From NCBI RefSeq assembly GCF_004145405.1, contig NZ_SELQ01000002.1, positions 310,001 through 374,000 of the forward strand: DNA of 64,000 bases, read 5' to 3'. A program made the position numbers and the translations under genes. The notes below the pieces were generated by a model. That model saw only the letters and a list, made by a program, of their open reading frames with translations, searched no databases and was not told the origin of the DNA. The DNA comes from Salipiger sp. IMCC34102 (lineage in GTDB: Bacteria > Pseudomonadota > Alphaproteobacteria > Rhodobacterales > Rhodobacteraceae). This document shows, piece after piece, positions 8,926 through 16,302 of the stretch. The first letter of the stretch is position 1. Every line of letters begins with the position of its first letter.

Positions 8926-8954
8926 TCAAGCGAAGCCAAACCGATAGGTCCGAT

Positions 8955-9281
8955 ATGTTGACGTTGCCGCCCAAAGTCACCCCGCGCGCCTTCGAGCGCC
9001 TGAGCGAGATCGGTGCCGCAGGCCAGGGCAAGGTTCTGCGTATCGCCGTCGACGGCGGTGGCTGTTCGGGCTTCCAGTACGACATCGCCCTGGACGAGCC
9101 GCGAGAGGATGATCTCAAGCTGTCCGACAAGGGCGAGACGGTGGTGATCGATTCCGTCTCCCTGCCGTTCCTGGCCGATGCCACCATCGACTTCAGCGAA
9201 GAGTTGATCGGCGCGCGGTTCGTCATCGAAAATCCCAACGCCACCTCGTCCTGCGGCTGCGGCACCTCGTTCTCGATCTGA
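8955..9281 (+). CDS. erpA: A-type iron-sulfur cluster carrier (HesB/IscA family, ErpA-like)
   Basis: The 108-residue protein is a small cytoplasmic Fe-S carrier that hands clusters to apo-enzymes. The three cluster-ligand cysteines are visible, one in GGGCSGFQY and two in the C-terminal SCGCGTSF. The length is standard for the family. It stands alone here rather than in an isc or suf operon, which suits the ErpA subgroup, although IscA/SufA assignment cannot be excluded. It is divergent from dgt. A small hairpin, GCGAC-GAT-GTCGC (9288-9300), follows the stop. Confidence 0.88.
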   Translation: MLTLPPKVTPRAFERLSEIGAAGQGKVLRIAVDGGGCSGFQYDIALDEPREDDLKLSDKGETVVIDSVSLPFLADATIDFSEELIGARFVIENPNATSSCGCGTSFSI

Positions 9282-9352
9282 CCACACGCGACGATGTCGC
9301 AGGAACCGAACTCATCCAGCGATCGTTTCACGATCAACAGGAGGAAACATAC

Positions 9353-9478
9353 ATGACCGTCTTGATTGGAACCATCCTTGCAGGCCTGGCCGGTCTGACC
9401 ATCGCCGGACAGGCCGCGCGCGGTCCGCGAGAGGATCACGCCCCCATCCCGGTTCGCGTCCGCGATCCCCGTCGCTGA
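9353..9478 (+). CDS. 41-residue single-helix small protein
   Basis: This ORF encodes MTVLIGTILAGLAGLTIAGQ followed by a polar tail ending RVRDPRR. A near-perfect ribosome site, CAGGAGGAAA, ends 8 bases before the ATG, which is the main reason to call it a gene. Just upstream, GATCGT-TTC-ACGATC (9321-9335) forms a perfect hairpin. The product would be one short membrane helix with a basic C-terminus. It lies between erpA and xthA on the same strand with a 59-base gap to xthA. I recognise no family. Confidence 0.6.
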   Translation: MTVLIGTILAGLAGLTIAGQAARGPREDHAPIPVRVRDPRR

Positions 9479-9537
9479 TCTCTTGCACCCCGACGGTGCC
9501 TTGGCCTAGTTTGGCGATCTCTCGAGGGGCCAGGCAC

Positions 9538-10317
9538 ATGAAGATCGCGACTTTCAACATCAACGGCGTCAAGGCCCGCATCGACGGCCTTCTCCACTGG
9601 TTAAAGGACAGCGCGCCGGACGTCGCCCTTTTGCAAGAGATCAAGTCCGTCGACGACGGCTTCCCCCGCGACGTGATCGAGGATCTGGGCTACACGGTCG
9701 AGACCCATGGACAAAAGGGGTTCAACGGTGTCGCGATCCTGTCGAAACTTCCCCTCGAGGATGTCACACGCGGACTGCCCGGCGACGATAGTGACGAACA
9801 GGCGCGCTGGATCGAAGCCACGGTCATCGGCGAGACGGCGGTGCGGGTCTGCGGGCTCTACCTGCCGAACGGAAACCCCGCGCCGGGGCCGAAACACGAA
9901 TACAAGCTCGCCTGGATGGACCGCCTGCGCGCCCGGGCCGCCGATCTTCTGACCGAAGAGATGCCGGCCCTCATGGCGGGCGACTACAACATCATCCCCC
10001 AAGCCGAAGACGCCGCCCGGCCAGACGCCTGGCGCGAGGATGCGCTGTTCCGGCTGGACAGCCGGATGGCCTGGCGGAAGGTCGTCAACCTCGGGTTCAC
10101 CGAAGCCTTTCGCGCGCGCACCCGCGGGCCCGGGCACTACAGCTTCTGGGATTACCAGGCCGGGGCCTTCGATCGGAACGACGGCATCCGGATCGACCAC
10201 GTACTGCTGACCCCGCAAGGCGCCGATCTGCTCACCGACGCCTGGATCGAGAAGGACGTCCGCGCCCGCGAGAAACCGTCGGACCACGTGCCGGTCTGGG
10301 TCGATCTGGCCGCATGA
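9538..10317 (+). CDS. xthA: Exodeoxyribonuclease III (AP endonuclease, ExoIII family)
   Basis: The 259-residue enzyme cuts DNA at abasic sites and removes 3' blocks in base-excision repair. ExoIII motifs are present in order: FNINGVKARIDGL, LLQEIKS (metal-binding Glu), GVAILSK, AGDYNI, RIDHVLL and a final SDHVPVW with the catalytic Asp-His. An ATG at 9496 is possible, but 9538 (MKIATFNING) matches the family start and follows a GAGGGG-type ribosome site. The stop overlaps the next ATG as ATGA. Confidence 0.94.
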   Translation: MKIATFNINGVKARIDGLLHWLKDSAPDVALLQEIKSVDDGFPRDVIEDLGYTVETHGQKGFNGVAILSKLPLEDVTRGLPGDDSDEQARWIEATVIGETAVRVCGLYLPNGNPAPGPKHEYKLAWMDRLRARAADLLTEEMPALMAGDYNIIPQAEDAARPDAWREDALFRLDSRMAWRKVVNLGFTEAFRARTRGPGHYSFWDYQAGAFDRNDGIRIDHVLLTPQGADLLTDAWIEKDVRAREKPSDHVPVWVDLAA

Positions 10318-10655
10318 TCGCCCGCCTGGCCTGCGCGGCGGTCATCGCGGCGTGCACCTTGCCGCCTGCACCGGCCACCGCCCAATGCCGCATGGCCAGC
10401 ATCGGCGCCGGCTGCGCCACCGCCCCGATCCGGCGCGTAAGCCCGCCGGACCCCGGCCCGCCGCCGGTGGACATCGGGGAAATCCTCGACCGCGGGCGTT
10501 ACTCGATGCTGATGAACGCAGGCTATTATGGCCTGCCCCTGCCACAGGATGGTTGGGTATATTTCCGGATCGAGAGAGACATCTACCGGGTCGATTACCG
10601 CACGATGGAAGTGCTCGAACGCGCCACTGCAGAGGCTGCCCGCAACTGGCCCTGA
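10314..10655 (+). CDS. Secreted protein of unknown function
   Basis: The 113-residue product has a clear signal peptide (about residues 1-23, LACAAVIAACTLPPAPATAQ, cleavage near ATA-Q). A proline-rich stretch (SPPDPGPPP) and a compact C-terminal region DGWVYFRIERDIYRVDYRTM follow. That C-terminal part recalls short periplasmic proteins of the RcnB-like type found in Rhodobacterales, but I do not assign it. The start overlaps the xthA stop (ATGA), so it is translated with xthA. It has two cysteines in the mature N-terminus (QC and GC). Confidence 0.75.
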   Translation: MIARLACAAVIAACTLPPAPATAQCRMASIGAGCATAPIRRVSPPDPGPPPVDIGEILDRGRYSMLMNAGYYGLPLPQDGWVYFRIERDIYRVDYRTMEVLERATAEAARNWP

Positions 10656-10686
10656 TCCACGCGCGCTTCATCTGGCCGGATAAACT

Positions 10687-10721
10687 CCGGGGGAGCGCCG
10701 CAGGCGCGGGGGCAGAGCCCC
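10687..10721. repeat. GC-rich double-hairpin intergenic element
   Basis: Two adjacent perfect hairpins, GCGCC-GCA-GGCGC (10695-10707) and GGGGC-AGA-GCCCC (10709-10721), fill the 67-base gap between two convergent genes. The layout (a purine-rich lead CCGGGGGAG, then GCGCGGGGGCAGAGCCCC) resembles a dispersed element I have seen at gene ends in Rhodobacteraceae. It probably serves as a bidirectional 3' end structure. No second copy was found in this window. Confidence 0.55.
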
Positions 10722-10722
10722 T

Positions 10723-11823
10723 TCATCTTTCGGCAGGATCGTAATCGTAGAGCCAGGCGAGCCGATCGATGAAGGCCCCGGGTGCGAGCTTGCCGATCCC
10801 GGCCAGCCCAAGGTGCGCCACGCGCCGCCGCATCCCGCGCAGGTGGTAGTTCACCGCGTTGGACCTAGCCGCGGCGATGGCGCGGCTGACCCGTGGGGCG
10901 CGCTCCGCCTGGTAAGCCGCAAGCCCGGCGGAGAGACCTTTGGTCGACAGGCACCGCACCAGCACCACCGCATCCTCCAGCGCCAGGTTCGCGCCCTGGG
11001 CCAGGAATGGCAGCGTCGGGTGGGCGGCATCGCCGACCAGAACAGTGTCCGCGTCGTGCCAGACGGCCGCAACGGGGTGCAGGAACAGGCCCCATAGATG
11101 CACCGTCTCGACCTTCGACAGCAGGCCGATCAGCGCGGGACAGGCATCGACAAACGCAGCTCGCAAATTGTCGGGGTCGTCCGCATGCCGCCAGCCCTCT
11201 GCCGTCCACTCTGCGCGCTCCTGCACAGCGACGAGGTTCACGAGGCCACCCGGCAGCGGATAGCTCACCACATGGCGGCCCGGCAGCATCCAGATATGCG
11301 CTTGCGGAGCGGCCTCTGCCGGGACGGTCGCACGCCAGGCAACCTGGCCGGAGAACGCCGGCGCCGCCCCACCGTTGAGCCTGCGCCGGATGCCAGAGCC
11401 GATCCCGTCCGCCCCGACGGTCAGGTCGAACTTTTCGGGTCGGTCGATGGCGGTGCCGGTCGTGATCTCGACCCCCGCCCGCGCGCAGGCCTCCGCCAGC
11501 AGGCCCACCAGGTCGGGGCGGGCGACGAAGCGATATCGCGGCACTTGCGCGGTCAAGTCGAAGCGGGTCACCGCGCGGCCCGTCAGCCCGTCCGTGGGCA
11601 CGACCGCGTCGGAGGTCAGACCGATCCGATCGAGCCCGCCCGACAAATCGAGCGCCCTCAGAGCCCGCGCGCCGTTGGGGCTGATCTGCAGGCCTGCACC
11701 ACCTTCTCCCAGCACGGCGGCCCGCTCGAAAACTCGAACGCTGGCGCCTTGCATCGCAAGGGCCAGCGCCGTTGTCAGTCCCGCCGGGCCGCCGCCTACG
11801 ACGGCAACCCGCATGTTCCGCAT
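10723..11823 (-). CDS. FAD-dependent monooxygenase (salicylate hydroxylase-like)
   Basis: The 366-residue protein belongs to the group A flavoprotein aromatic hydroxylases. It has the dinucleotide-binding fingerprint VAVVGGGPAGLTTALALA at the N-terminus and an Arg contact in FVARPDLVGLLAEA. The central VGADGIGSGIRR is the DG motif, and GDAAHPTLPFLAQGANLALE is the GD motif that binds FAD ribose and pyrophosphate. Substrate and pathway are unknown, and no ring-cleavage genes are adjacent. Translation may begin at Met1 or Met4 (MRVAVVGGG). The start lies 4 bases after the dksA stop, so the two are probably co-transcribed. Confidence 0.85.
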   Translation of the reverse strand: MRNMRVAVVGGGPAGLTTALALAMQGASVRVFERAAVLGEGGAGLQISPNGARALRALDLSGGLDRIGLTSDAVVPTDGLTGRAVTRFDLTAQVPRYRFVARPDLVGLLAEACARAGVEITTGTAIDRPEKFDLTVGADGIGSGIRRRLNGGAAPAFSGQVAWRATVPAEAAPQAHIWMLPGRHVVSYPLPGGLVNLVAVQERAEWTAEGWRHADDPDNLRAAFVDACPALIGLLSKVETVHLWGLFLHPVAAVWHDADTVLVGDAAHPTLPFLAQGANLALEDAVVLVRCLSTKGLSAGLAAYQAERAPRVSRAIAAARSNAVNYHLRGMRRRVAHLGLAGIGKLAPGAFIDRLAWLYDYDPAER

Positions 11824-11827
11824 CCGC

Positions 11828-12301
11828 TCAGTCCTTGCGATGCACCCGTTCGCCGCGCTCGTGGCGCTCCTGCGCCTCCAGCGTCATGGTGGCGATGGGG
11901 CGCGCGTCCAGCCGCTTGAGGCTGATCGGATCGCCGGTGATCGCGCAATAGCCGAACTCTCCGTCCTCGATGCGGCGCAGGGCGGCGTCGATCTTCGAGA
12001 CCAGCTTGCGCTGGCGGTCGCGGGTGCGCAGCTCGATGCTGCGGTCTGTCTCTTCGCTGGCGCGGTCGGCGATGTCGGGAATGTTGCGGGTCTGGTCCTT
12101 CATTCCGGCCACGGTGTCGCGCGTGTCGTCCAGCAGGTCGGATTTCCAGTCCAGCAGCTTGCGGCGGAAATATTCGATCTGACGGTCGTTCATGAACGGC
12201 TCGTCCTCGGCCGGGCGGTAATCGTCCGGCAGAAAGGTTTCTGCTTTCATTGGTGTCCCCTTGTCCCGGTCGAGTGTCAGGTCTTGGTGGTCGGATGACA
12301 T
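11828..12301 (-). CDS. dksA: RNA polymerase-binding transcription factor DksA (single-cysteine type)
   Basis: The product has 157 residues from the ATG at 12301, which has an excellent site (AGGAG, 6 bases before it). Met18 at 12250 (MKAETFLPDDYRP) is an alternative that matches many annotated DksA starts. DksA enters the RNA polymerase secondary channel and works with ppGpp. The coiled-coil tip motif DxxDxA is present as DIADRA. The zinc-finger region keeps only one of the four classical cysteines (GYCAITGDPISLKRLDARP), as reported for a functional Rhodobacter sphaeroides DksA. It is divergent from moxR. Confidence 0.92.
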   Translation of the reverse strand: MSSDHQDLTLDRDKGTPMKAETFLPDDYRPAEDEPFMNDRQIEYFRRKLLDWKSDLLDDTRDTVAGMKDQTRNIPDIADRASEETDRSIELRTRDRQRKLVSKIDAALRRIEDGEFGYCAITGDPISLKRLDARPIATMTLEAQERHERGERVHRKD

Positions 12302-12380
12302 TCGACTCTCCTGCTGGCTACTGGCGCCCTCTTAGACGGATGATGCCGGGGTGTCACCTGTTTTCATTGGCTTGCGACGC

Positions 12381-12409
12381 TTGTGAGCCTCTCTGCGACA
12401 CCCTATCAC
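12381..12409 (+). promoter_or_regulatory. Candidate sigma-70 promoter of moxR
   Basis: TTGTGA (12381-12386), a 17-base spacer and TATCAC (12404-12409) lie 26 bases before the moxR ATG in the 133-base dksA/moxR divergent gap. Each box matches 4 of 6 consensus positions. This is pattern matching only. Confidence 0.4.
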
Positions 12410-12434
12410 GGGACGACCCAAGACGGAGCGTCCC

Positions 12435-13274
12435 ATGCAATTCACCGGATCCGACAGCTACATCGCCACCGACGATCTGACGATGGCGGTCAACGCCGCG
12501 GTCACGCTGGAGCGGCCGCTCCTGGTCAAGGGGGAACCCGGCACCGGCAAGACCGAACTGGCCCGCCAGGTGGCCGCGGGGCTGGGCCTGCCGATCATCG
12601 AGTGGCACATCAAGTCGACCACGCGGGCCCAGCAGGGCCTTTACGAATACGATGCCGTCAGCCGGTTGCGCGACAGCCAGCTGGGCGACGCACGCGTCCA
12701 CGACATCGGCAACTACATCAAACGCGGCAAGCTGTGGCAGGCCTTCGCCGCGGGCGAACGCACGGTGCTATTGATCGACGAGATCGACAAGGCCGACATC
12801 GAGTTCCCCAACGATCTGCTGCAGGAACTCGACCGGATGGAATTCCACGTCTACGAGACCGGCGAGACCGTGAAGGCCACGGTGCGGCCGATCGTCATCA
12901 TCACGTCGAACAACGAGAAGGAACTGCCGGACGCCTTCCTGCGCCGCTGCTTCTTTCATTACATACAGTTCCCCGACATGGAGACCCTCAAGCGCATCGT
13001 CGAGGTCCACCACCCCGGCATCAAGGAGCGTCTTCTGACCACCGCCCTTACCCAGTTCTACGAGCTGCGAGAGACGCAGGGCCTCAAGAAGAAGCCCTCG
13101 ACGTCGGAGGTGCTGGATTGGCTCAAACTCCTGCTGGCGGAGGATCTGTCCCCCGAGGATCTGGCCCGCGACGGGGCGAGCGCGCTGCCGAAACTGCACG
13201 GCGCCCTGCTCAAGACCGAGCAGGACGTGCACCTGTTCGAGCGGCTGGCCTTCATGGCGCGAAGGCAGCGCTGA
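12435..13274 (+). CDS. MoxR-family AAA+ ATPase
   Basis: The 279-residue cytoplasmic ATPase has Walker A GEPGTGKTELARQ (about residue 33), Walker B VLLIDEIDKAD, sensor-1 IITSNNEKELPDAFLRRC and an arginine finger in that segment. MoxR ATPases act as chaperones that mature or remodel partner complexes and usually work with a VWA-domain protein. Such a protein (CoxE-type) is encoded at 15083 on the same strand. The gene is separated from it by a DUF2927 gene and a small membrane ORF. Client unknown. Confidence 0.9.
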   Translation: MQFTGSDSYIATDDLTMAVNAAVTLERPLLVKGEPGTGKTELARQVAAGLGLPIIEWHIKSTTRAQQGLYEYDAVSRLRDSQLGDARVHDIGNYIKRGKLWQAFAAGERTVLLIDEIDKADIEFPNDLLQELDRMEFHVYETGETVKATVRPIVIITSNNEKELPDAFLRRCFFHYIQFPDMETLKRIVEVHHPGIKERLLTTALTQFYELRETQGLKKKPSTSEVLDWLKLLLAEDLSPEDLARDGASALPKLHGALLKTEQDVHLFERLAFMARRQR

Positions 13275-13339
13275 TCCACCCGGCCCCAACCGCCGGAATG
13301 GGGTATTGCGGCAACGCCTGGGGGGCCGATTGCCTGCGC

Positions 13340-13423
13340 GTGCGATTTCGTTCGCACGAATCTCGCCGTTTCCCCTTAGATGGCGCCGCGTTCCTTTCAA
13401 AATTGCGGCATTCGCGCCGCAAT
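13340..13423. repeat. Two perfect hairpins in the moxR-DUF2927 gap
   Basis: GTGCGA-N6-TCGCAC spans 13340-13357 and ATTGCGGC-N6-GCCGCAAT spans 13402-13423. On the minus strand the second hairpin is followed by a run of four T, like a weak intrinsic terminator. On the plus strand there is no T-run. The gap (13275-13487) otherwise shows no ORF with a ribosome site. It may hold a transcript end, a small RNA or an operator; I cannot tell which. Confidence 0.4.
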
Positions 13424-13487
13424 CGGGTCCTCAAGGAGCCGCAGTCCGCTGCCAGGTCGGGTGTCGAAACAAGAAGGAGAGCGCGCC

Positions 13488-13550
13488 ATGACCCATGCCG
13501 AGCCCCCGACATTCCTCTTGACCGCGCGGCGCGACGGCTTTTGCGCATGA
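13488..13550 (+). CDS. 20-residue leader ORF ahead of the DUF2927 gene
   Basis: A strong ribosome site, AAGAAGGAGAG, precedes ATG 13488. The ORF encodes MTHAEPPTFLLTARRDGFCA and its TGA overlaps the next ATG (ATGA at 13547). The DUF2927 gene itself has no ribosome site in front of its ATG, so this leader probably recruits the ribosome that then reinitiates. It may have no function as a peptide. There is no run of one amino acid that would suggest classical attenuation. Confidence 0.5.
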   Translation: MTHAEPPTFLLTARRDGFCA

Positions 13551-14899
13551 GGCGGTCCATCGCACTTCTCTGGCTTGCGCTCTGCGCGTCCTGCGCCCCC
13601 GGCCCATCTACCCCACCGCCCCCCAGCCGGGCCGCGACGGCGCCGGCCATGGCGATGATCGACGGCTTCAAGGGTCGCTCACCGGTGCGGGTCACGCGAT
13701 CGAACGCGGAGATGGCGCAGGATTTCCTCGACCTCACCTTCCGCCTGGAAAGTGGGCGCGTGGTCACCGCGATGAGCCGCTTCGAAGGCCCGCTGACCGT
13801 GCGCATCCTTGGTGCGGCCCCGCCGTCACTCTCCGGCGATCTGTCGACCCTGCTGGGCCGGCTGCGGCAGGAAGCGGGTCTCGACATCCAGCCCACCACC
13901 AGCGACGACGCGCGCATCACCGTGCAGGCCATTCCGCAGCGCGACCTGCGGCGCGCCGTGCCGACCGCCGCCTGTTTCGTCGTGCCAGACGCGCGCGACT
14001 GGAGCGACTACCTGTCCCGCCGCCGGGGCGGGTCCATCGACTGGGGCAACGTCAGGCAACGGCAGCGTGCCGCGATCTTCGTGCCCTCCGATGCGGCCCC
14101 GCAGGAAATCCGCGACTGCCTGCACGAGGAACTGGCCCAGGCGCTGGGTCCGCTCAACGACCTCTACCGGTTGCCGGATTCGGTGTTCAACGACGACAAC
14201 ATCCACGCCGTGCTCACCGATTTCGACATGTTGATGCTGCGCGTGACCTACGCGCCCGAGTTGCGCTCTGGCATGAGCCGCGCCCAGGCCGCCGCCGTGG
14301 TCCCGGACGTGCTGGACCGGCTGAACCCCGGCGGACGCTTCGCGGGGGCCGGCAGCTTTGCCGACACCTCGCGCGACTGGATCGACGCGATGGAGACCGC
14401 CCTGACCGACGGGGCCACGCCGGGCGCGCGCCGCGCCGCAGCCGCGCGTGCCGTGCGCATCAGCCGCACCTTGGGCTGGACCGGACCGCGGCAGGGCTTT
14501 TCCTACTACGCCTACGGCCGCTTGCAGGTGGGCCACGACTCCGCCGCGGCCATCGCCGCGTTCGAGACCGCGGACCGCGCCTATTCCGCAAGCCCCGTTA
14601 CCCGGATCCATGCCGCCCATATCGCCGTGCAGAAAGCCGCATTCGCGCTGTCCCAGGGCGATGCGATGACCACGATCGAGATCGCGGACCGGGCCATCCC
14701 CACCGCCAGACTTCACCAGAATGCGGCCTTGCTTGCGACCTTGATGATGTTCAAGGCAGAGGCGCTGGACCTGCAAGGCGGCACCGTCGCGGCAGAGGCC
14801 CTGCGGCTGGACAGTCTGCCGATGGCGCGTTACGGCTTCGGGTCTGAAACAGACGTGCGCGCGCGCTTTGCGGAAGTGAAGAGATTGCGCCCTTTCTAG
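13547..14899 (+). CDS. DUF2927-domain exported protein
   Basis: The 450-residue product has an N-terminal signal of the lipoprotein type (MRRSIALLWLALCASC, a non-ideal lipobox CAS-C) and then a Pro-rich segment. The central part has the DUF2927 pattern DCLHEELAQALGPLNDLYRL and NDDNIHAVLTDFDMLMLRV. The HEExxQxxG-like stretch faintly resembles a metallopeptidase helix, but a full zinc site is not evident. The C-terminal third looks like helical repeats (IAAFETADRAY, AALLATLMMFKAEAL). It sits between moxR and the VWA gene. Function unknown. Confidence 0.75.
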   Translation: MRRSIALLWLALCASCAPGPSTPPPPSRAATAPAMAMIDGFKGRSPVRVTRSNAEMAQDFLDLTFRLESGRVVTAMSRFEGPLTVRILGAAPPSLSGDLSTLLGRLRQEAGLDIQPTTSDDARITVQAIPQRDLRRAVPTAACFVVPDARDWSDYLSRRRGGSIDWGNVRQRQRAAIFVPSDAAPQEIRDCLHEELAQALGPLNDLYRLPDSVFNDDNIHAVLTDFDMLMLRVTYAPELRSGMSRAQAAAVVPDVLDRLNPGGRFAGAGSFADTSRDWIDAMETALTDGATPGARRAAAARAVRISRTLGWTGPRQGFSYYAYGRLQVGHDSAAAIAAFETADRAYSASPVTRIHAAHIAVQKAAFALSQGDAMTTIEIADRAIPTARLHQNAALLATLMMFKAEALDLQGGTVAAEALRLDSLPMARYGFGSETDVRARFAEVKRLRPF

Positions 14900-14912
14900 A
14901 CGGGACAGGCCC

Positions 14913-15083
14913 ATGATCATCCCCTTAGGCGGTTTCCTTCTCGGCGCCCTGCTCGGGGCCTGGCGCGCCCGCGCCGCCGGCGGCAACGGCCGTGACATGG
15001 CGCAATGGGCCTTCGGTATGGGGACGGCGCTGGCGCTCGTCGGATTGTTCGTGCTGATCTTCATCTCCCGCGCCGCGGTCTGA
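14913..15083 (+). CDS. 56-residue small membrane protein
   Basis: The ORF encodes two hydrophobic helices (PLGGFLLGALLGAW and GTALALVGLFVLIFI) joined by a basic and polar loop, RARAAGGNGRDMAQ. The stop TGA shares its last base with the ATG of the VWA gene (TGATG at 15081-15085), a strong sign that it is a real coupled gene. The ribosome site is weak (GGGACAGG). No family recognised. Position suggests a membrane anchor or adaptor for the MoxR/VWA pair; that is inference. Confidence 0.65.
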   Translation: MIIPLGGFLLGALLGAWRARAAGGNGRDMAQWAFGMGTALALVGLFVLIFISRAAV

Positions 15084-16267
15084 TGTTCCTGCCCTTCTTC
15101 GAGGCGTTGCGAGAGGCGCGCGTGCCCGCCACGCTGCGCGAGTTCCTCGCCTTCCTCGAAGGAATGGACGCAGGCCTCGCGACCTACGACATCGACGCCT
15201 TCTATCACCTCGGCCGCACGATCCTGGTGAAGGACGAACGTCACATCGACCGCTACGACCGGGCTTTCGCGAAGGCTTTCTCGGGGCTGGAGGCGATCCC
15301 GCAAGAGGCCGTGATGGACGCCGTCGACATTCCCGACGACTGGCTCAGGAAAATGGCCGAGAAGCATCTGAGTGAAGAGGAGAAAGCCGAGATCGAAGCC
15401 TCCGGCGGCTTCGAGGCCCTCATGGAGCGGCTGAAGAAACGACTCGAGGAACAGAAAGGTCGTCACCAGGGGGGCAGCAAGTGGGTCGGCACCGCCGGAA
15501 CCTCGCCCTTCGGCGCCTACGGCTACAACCCCGAGGGCGTCCGCATCGGGCAGGACAAGTCCCGCCACCAGCGCGCGGTGAAGGTCTGGGACAAGCGCGA
15601 ATTTCGCAATCTCGACGACGAGGTCGATCTGGGCACGCGCAACATCAAGGTCGCACTCAAACGCCTGCGCCGCTGGGCCCGCGACGGCGCGCACGAGGAA
15701 TTGGACCTCGACGGCACGATCCGCCATACGGCGCGCAACGGATACCTGGACGTGAAGACCCGGCCAGAGCGGCGCAATGCGGTGAAGGTGTTGCTGTTTC
15801 TCGACGTGGGCGGCAGCATGGACCCCCACGTGCGCGTGGTCGAAGAGCTGTTCAGTGCCGCCAAGGCCGAATTCAAGCACCTTGAACACTTCTATTTTCA
15901 CAACTGCCTCTACGAGGGCGTCTGGCGCGACAACCGCCGCCGCTGGACAGAGCAGACGCCGACCTGGGAGGTGCTGCGCACCTATGGGTCCGACTGGAAA
16001 TGCATCTTCGTAGGCGATGCCTCGATGTCGCCCTACGAGATCGCCATGCCCGGCGGGGCGAACGAGCACTGGAACGCAGAGGCAGGGTCGGTCTGGCTGG
16101 AGCGGGCCCGCGATCAATGGCCGCAGCATGTCTGGATCAACCCGATGGACCGCCGCTACTGGCCGCATACCCAGTCGCTGCACATGATCCAGGAGATCTT
16201 CGGGCCCGACCGCATGGTGCCGATGACGCTGGGCGGGATCACCGAAGGCATGAAGCTGCTGTCGTGA
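15083..16267 (+). CDS. VWA-domain protein, CoxE family
   Basis: The 394-residue protein belongs to the CoxE-like VWA family that pairs with MoxR ATPases. After a helical N-terminal region with a charged coiled stretch (EEEKAEIEASGGFEALMERL), a conserved segment reads FGAYGYNPEGVRIGQ. The C-terminal VWA domain starts VLLFLDVGGSMDPHV, where DVGGSMD is the metal-dependent adhesion site DxGxS. FVGDASMSPYEI follows. I start it at 15083, coupled to the preceding small ORF, because MFLPFFEALREARVPATLRE is the family N-terminus. Confidence 0.88.
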   Translation: MFLPFFEALREARVPATLREFLAFLEGMDAGLATYDIDAFYHLGRTILVKDERHIDRYDRAFAKAFSGLEAIPQEAVMDAVDIPDDWLRKMAEKHLSEEEKAEIEASGGFEALMERLKKRLEEQKGRHQGGSKWVGTAGTSPFGAYGYNPEGVRIGQDKSRHQRAVKVWDKREFRNLDDEVDLGTRNIKVALKRLRRWARDGAHEELDLDGTIRHTARNGYLDVKTRPERRNAVKVLLFLDVGGSMDPHVRVVEELFSAAKAEFKHLEHFYFHNCLYEGVWRDNRRRWTEQTPTWEVLRTYGSDWKCIFVGDASMSPYEIAMPGGANEHWNAEAGSVWLERARDQWPQHVWINPMDRRYWPHTQSLHMIQEIFGPDRMVPMTLGGITEGMKLLS

Positions 16268-16302
16268 TTGCGCGCGGCCCCGCGCGGCCCCATATCTAGA
16301 GC

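Noticed and set aside
8919-9287. Minus-strand ORF of 122 codons opposite erpA
   Set aside because: It is the mirror of erpA, which has the conserved cysteine motifs. The minus frame has no homology.
9601-10287. Minus-strand ORF of 228 codons opposite xthA
   Set aside because: It is antisense to ExoIII, which carries all catalytic motifs. No ribosome site or homology supports the opposite frame.
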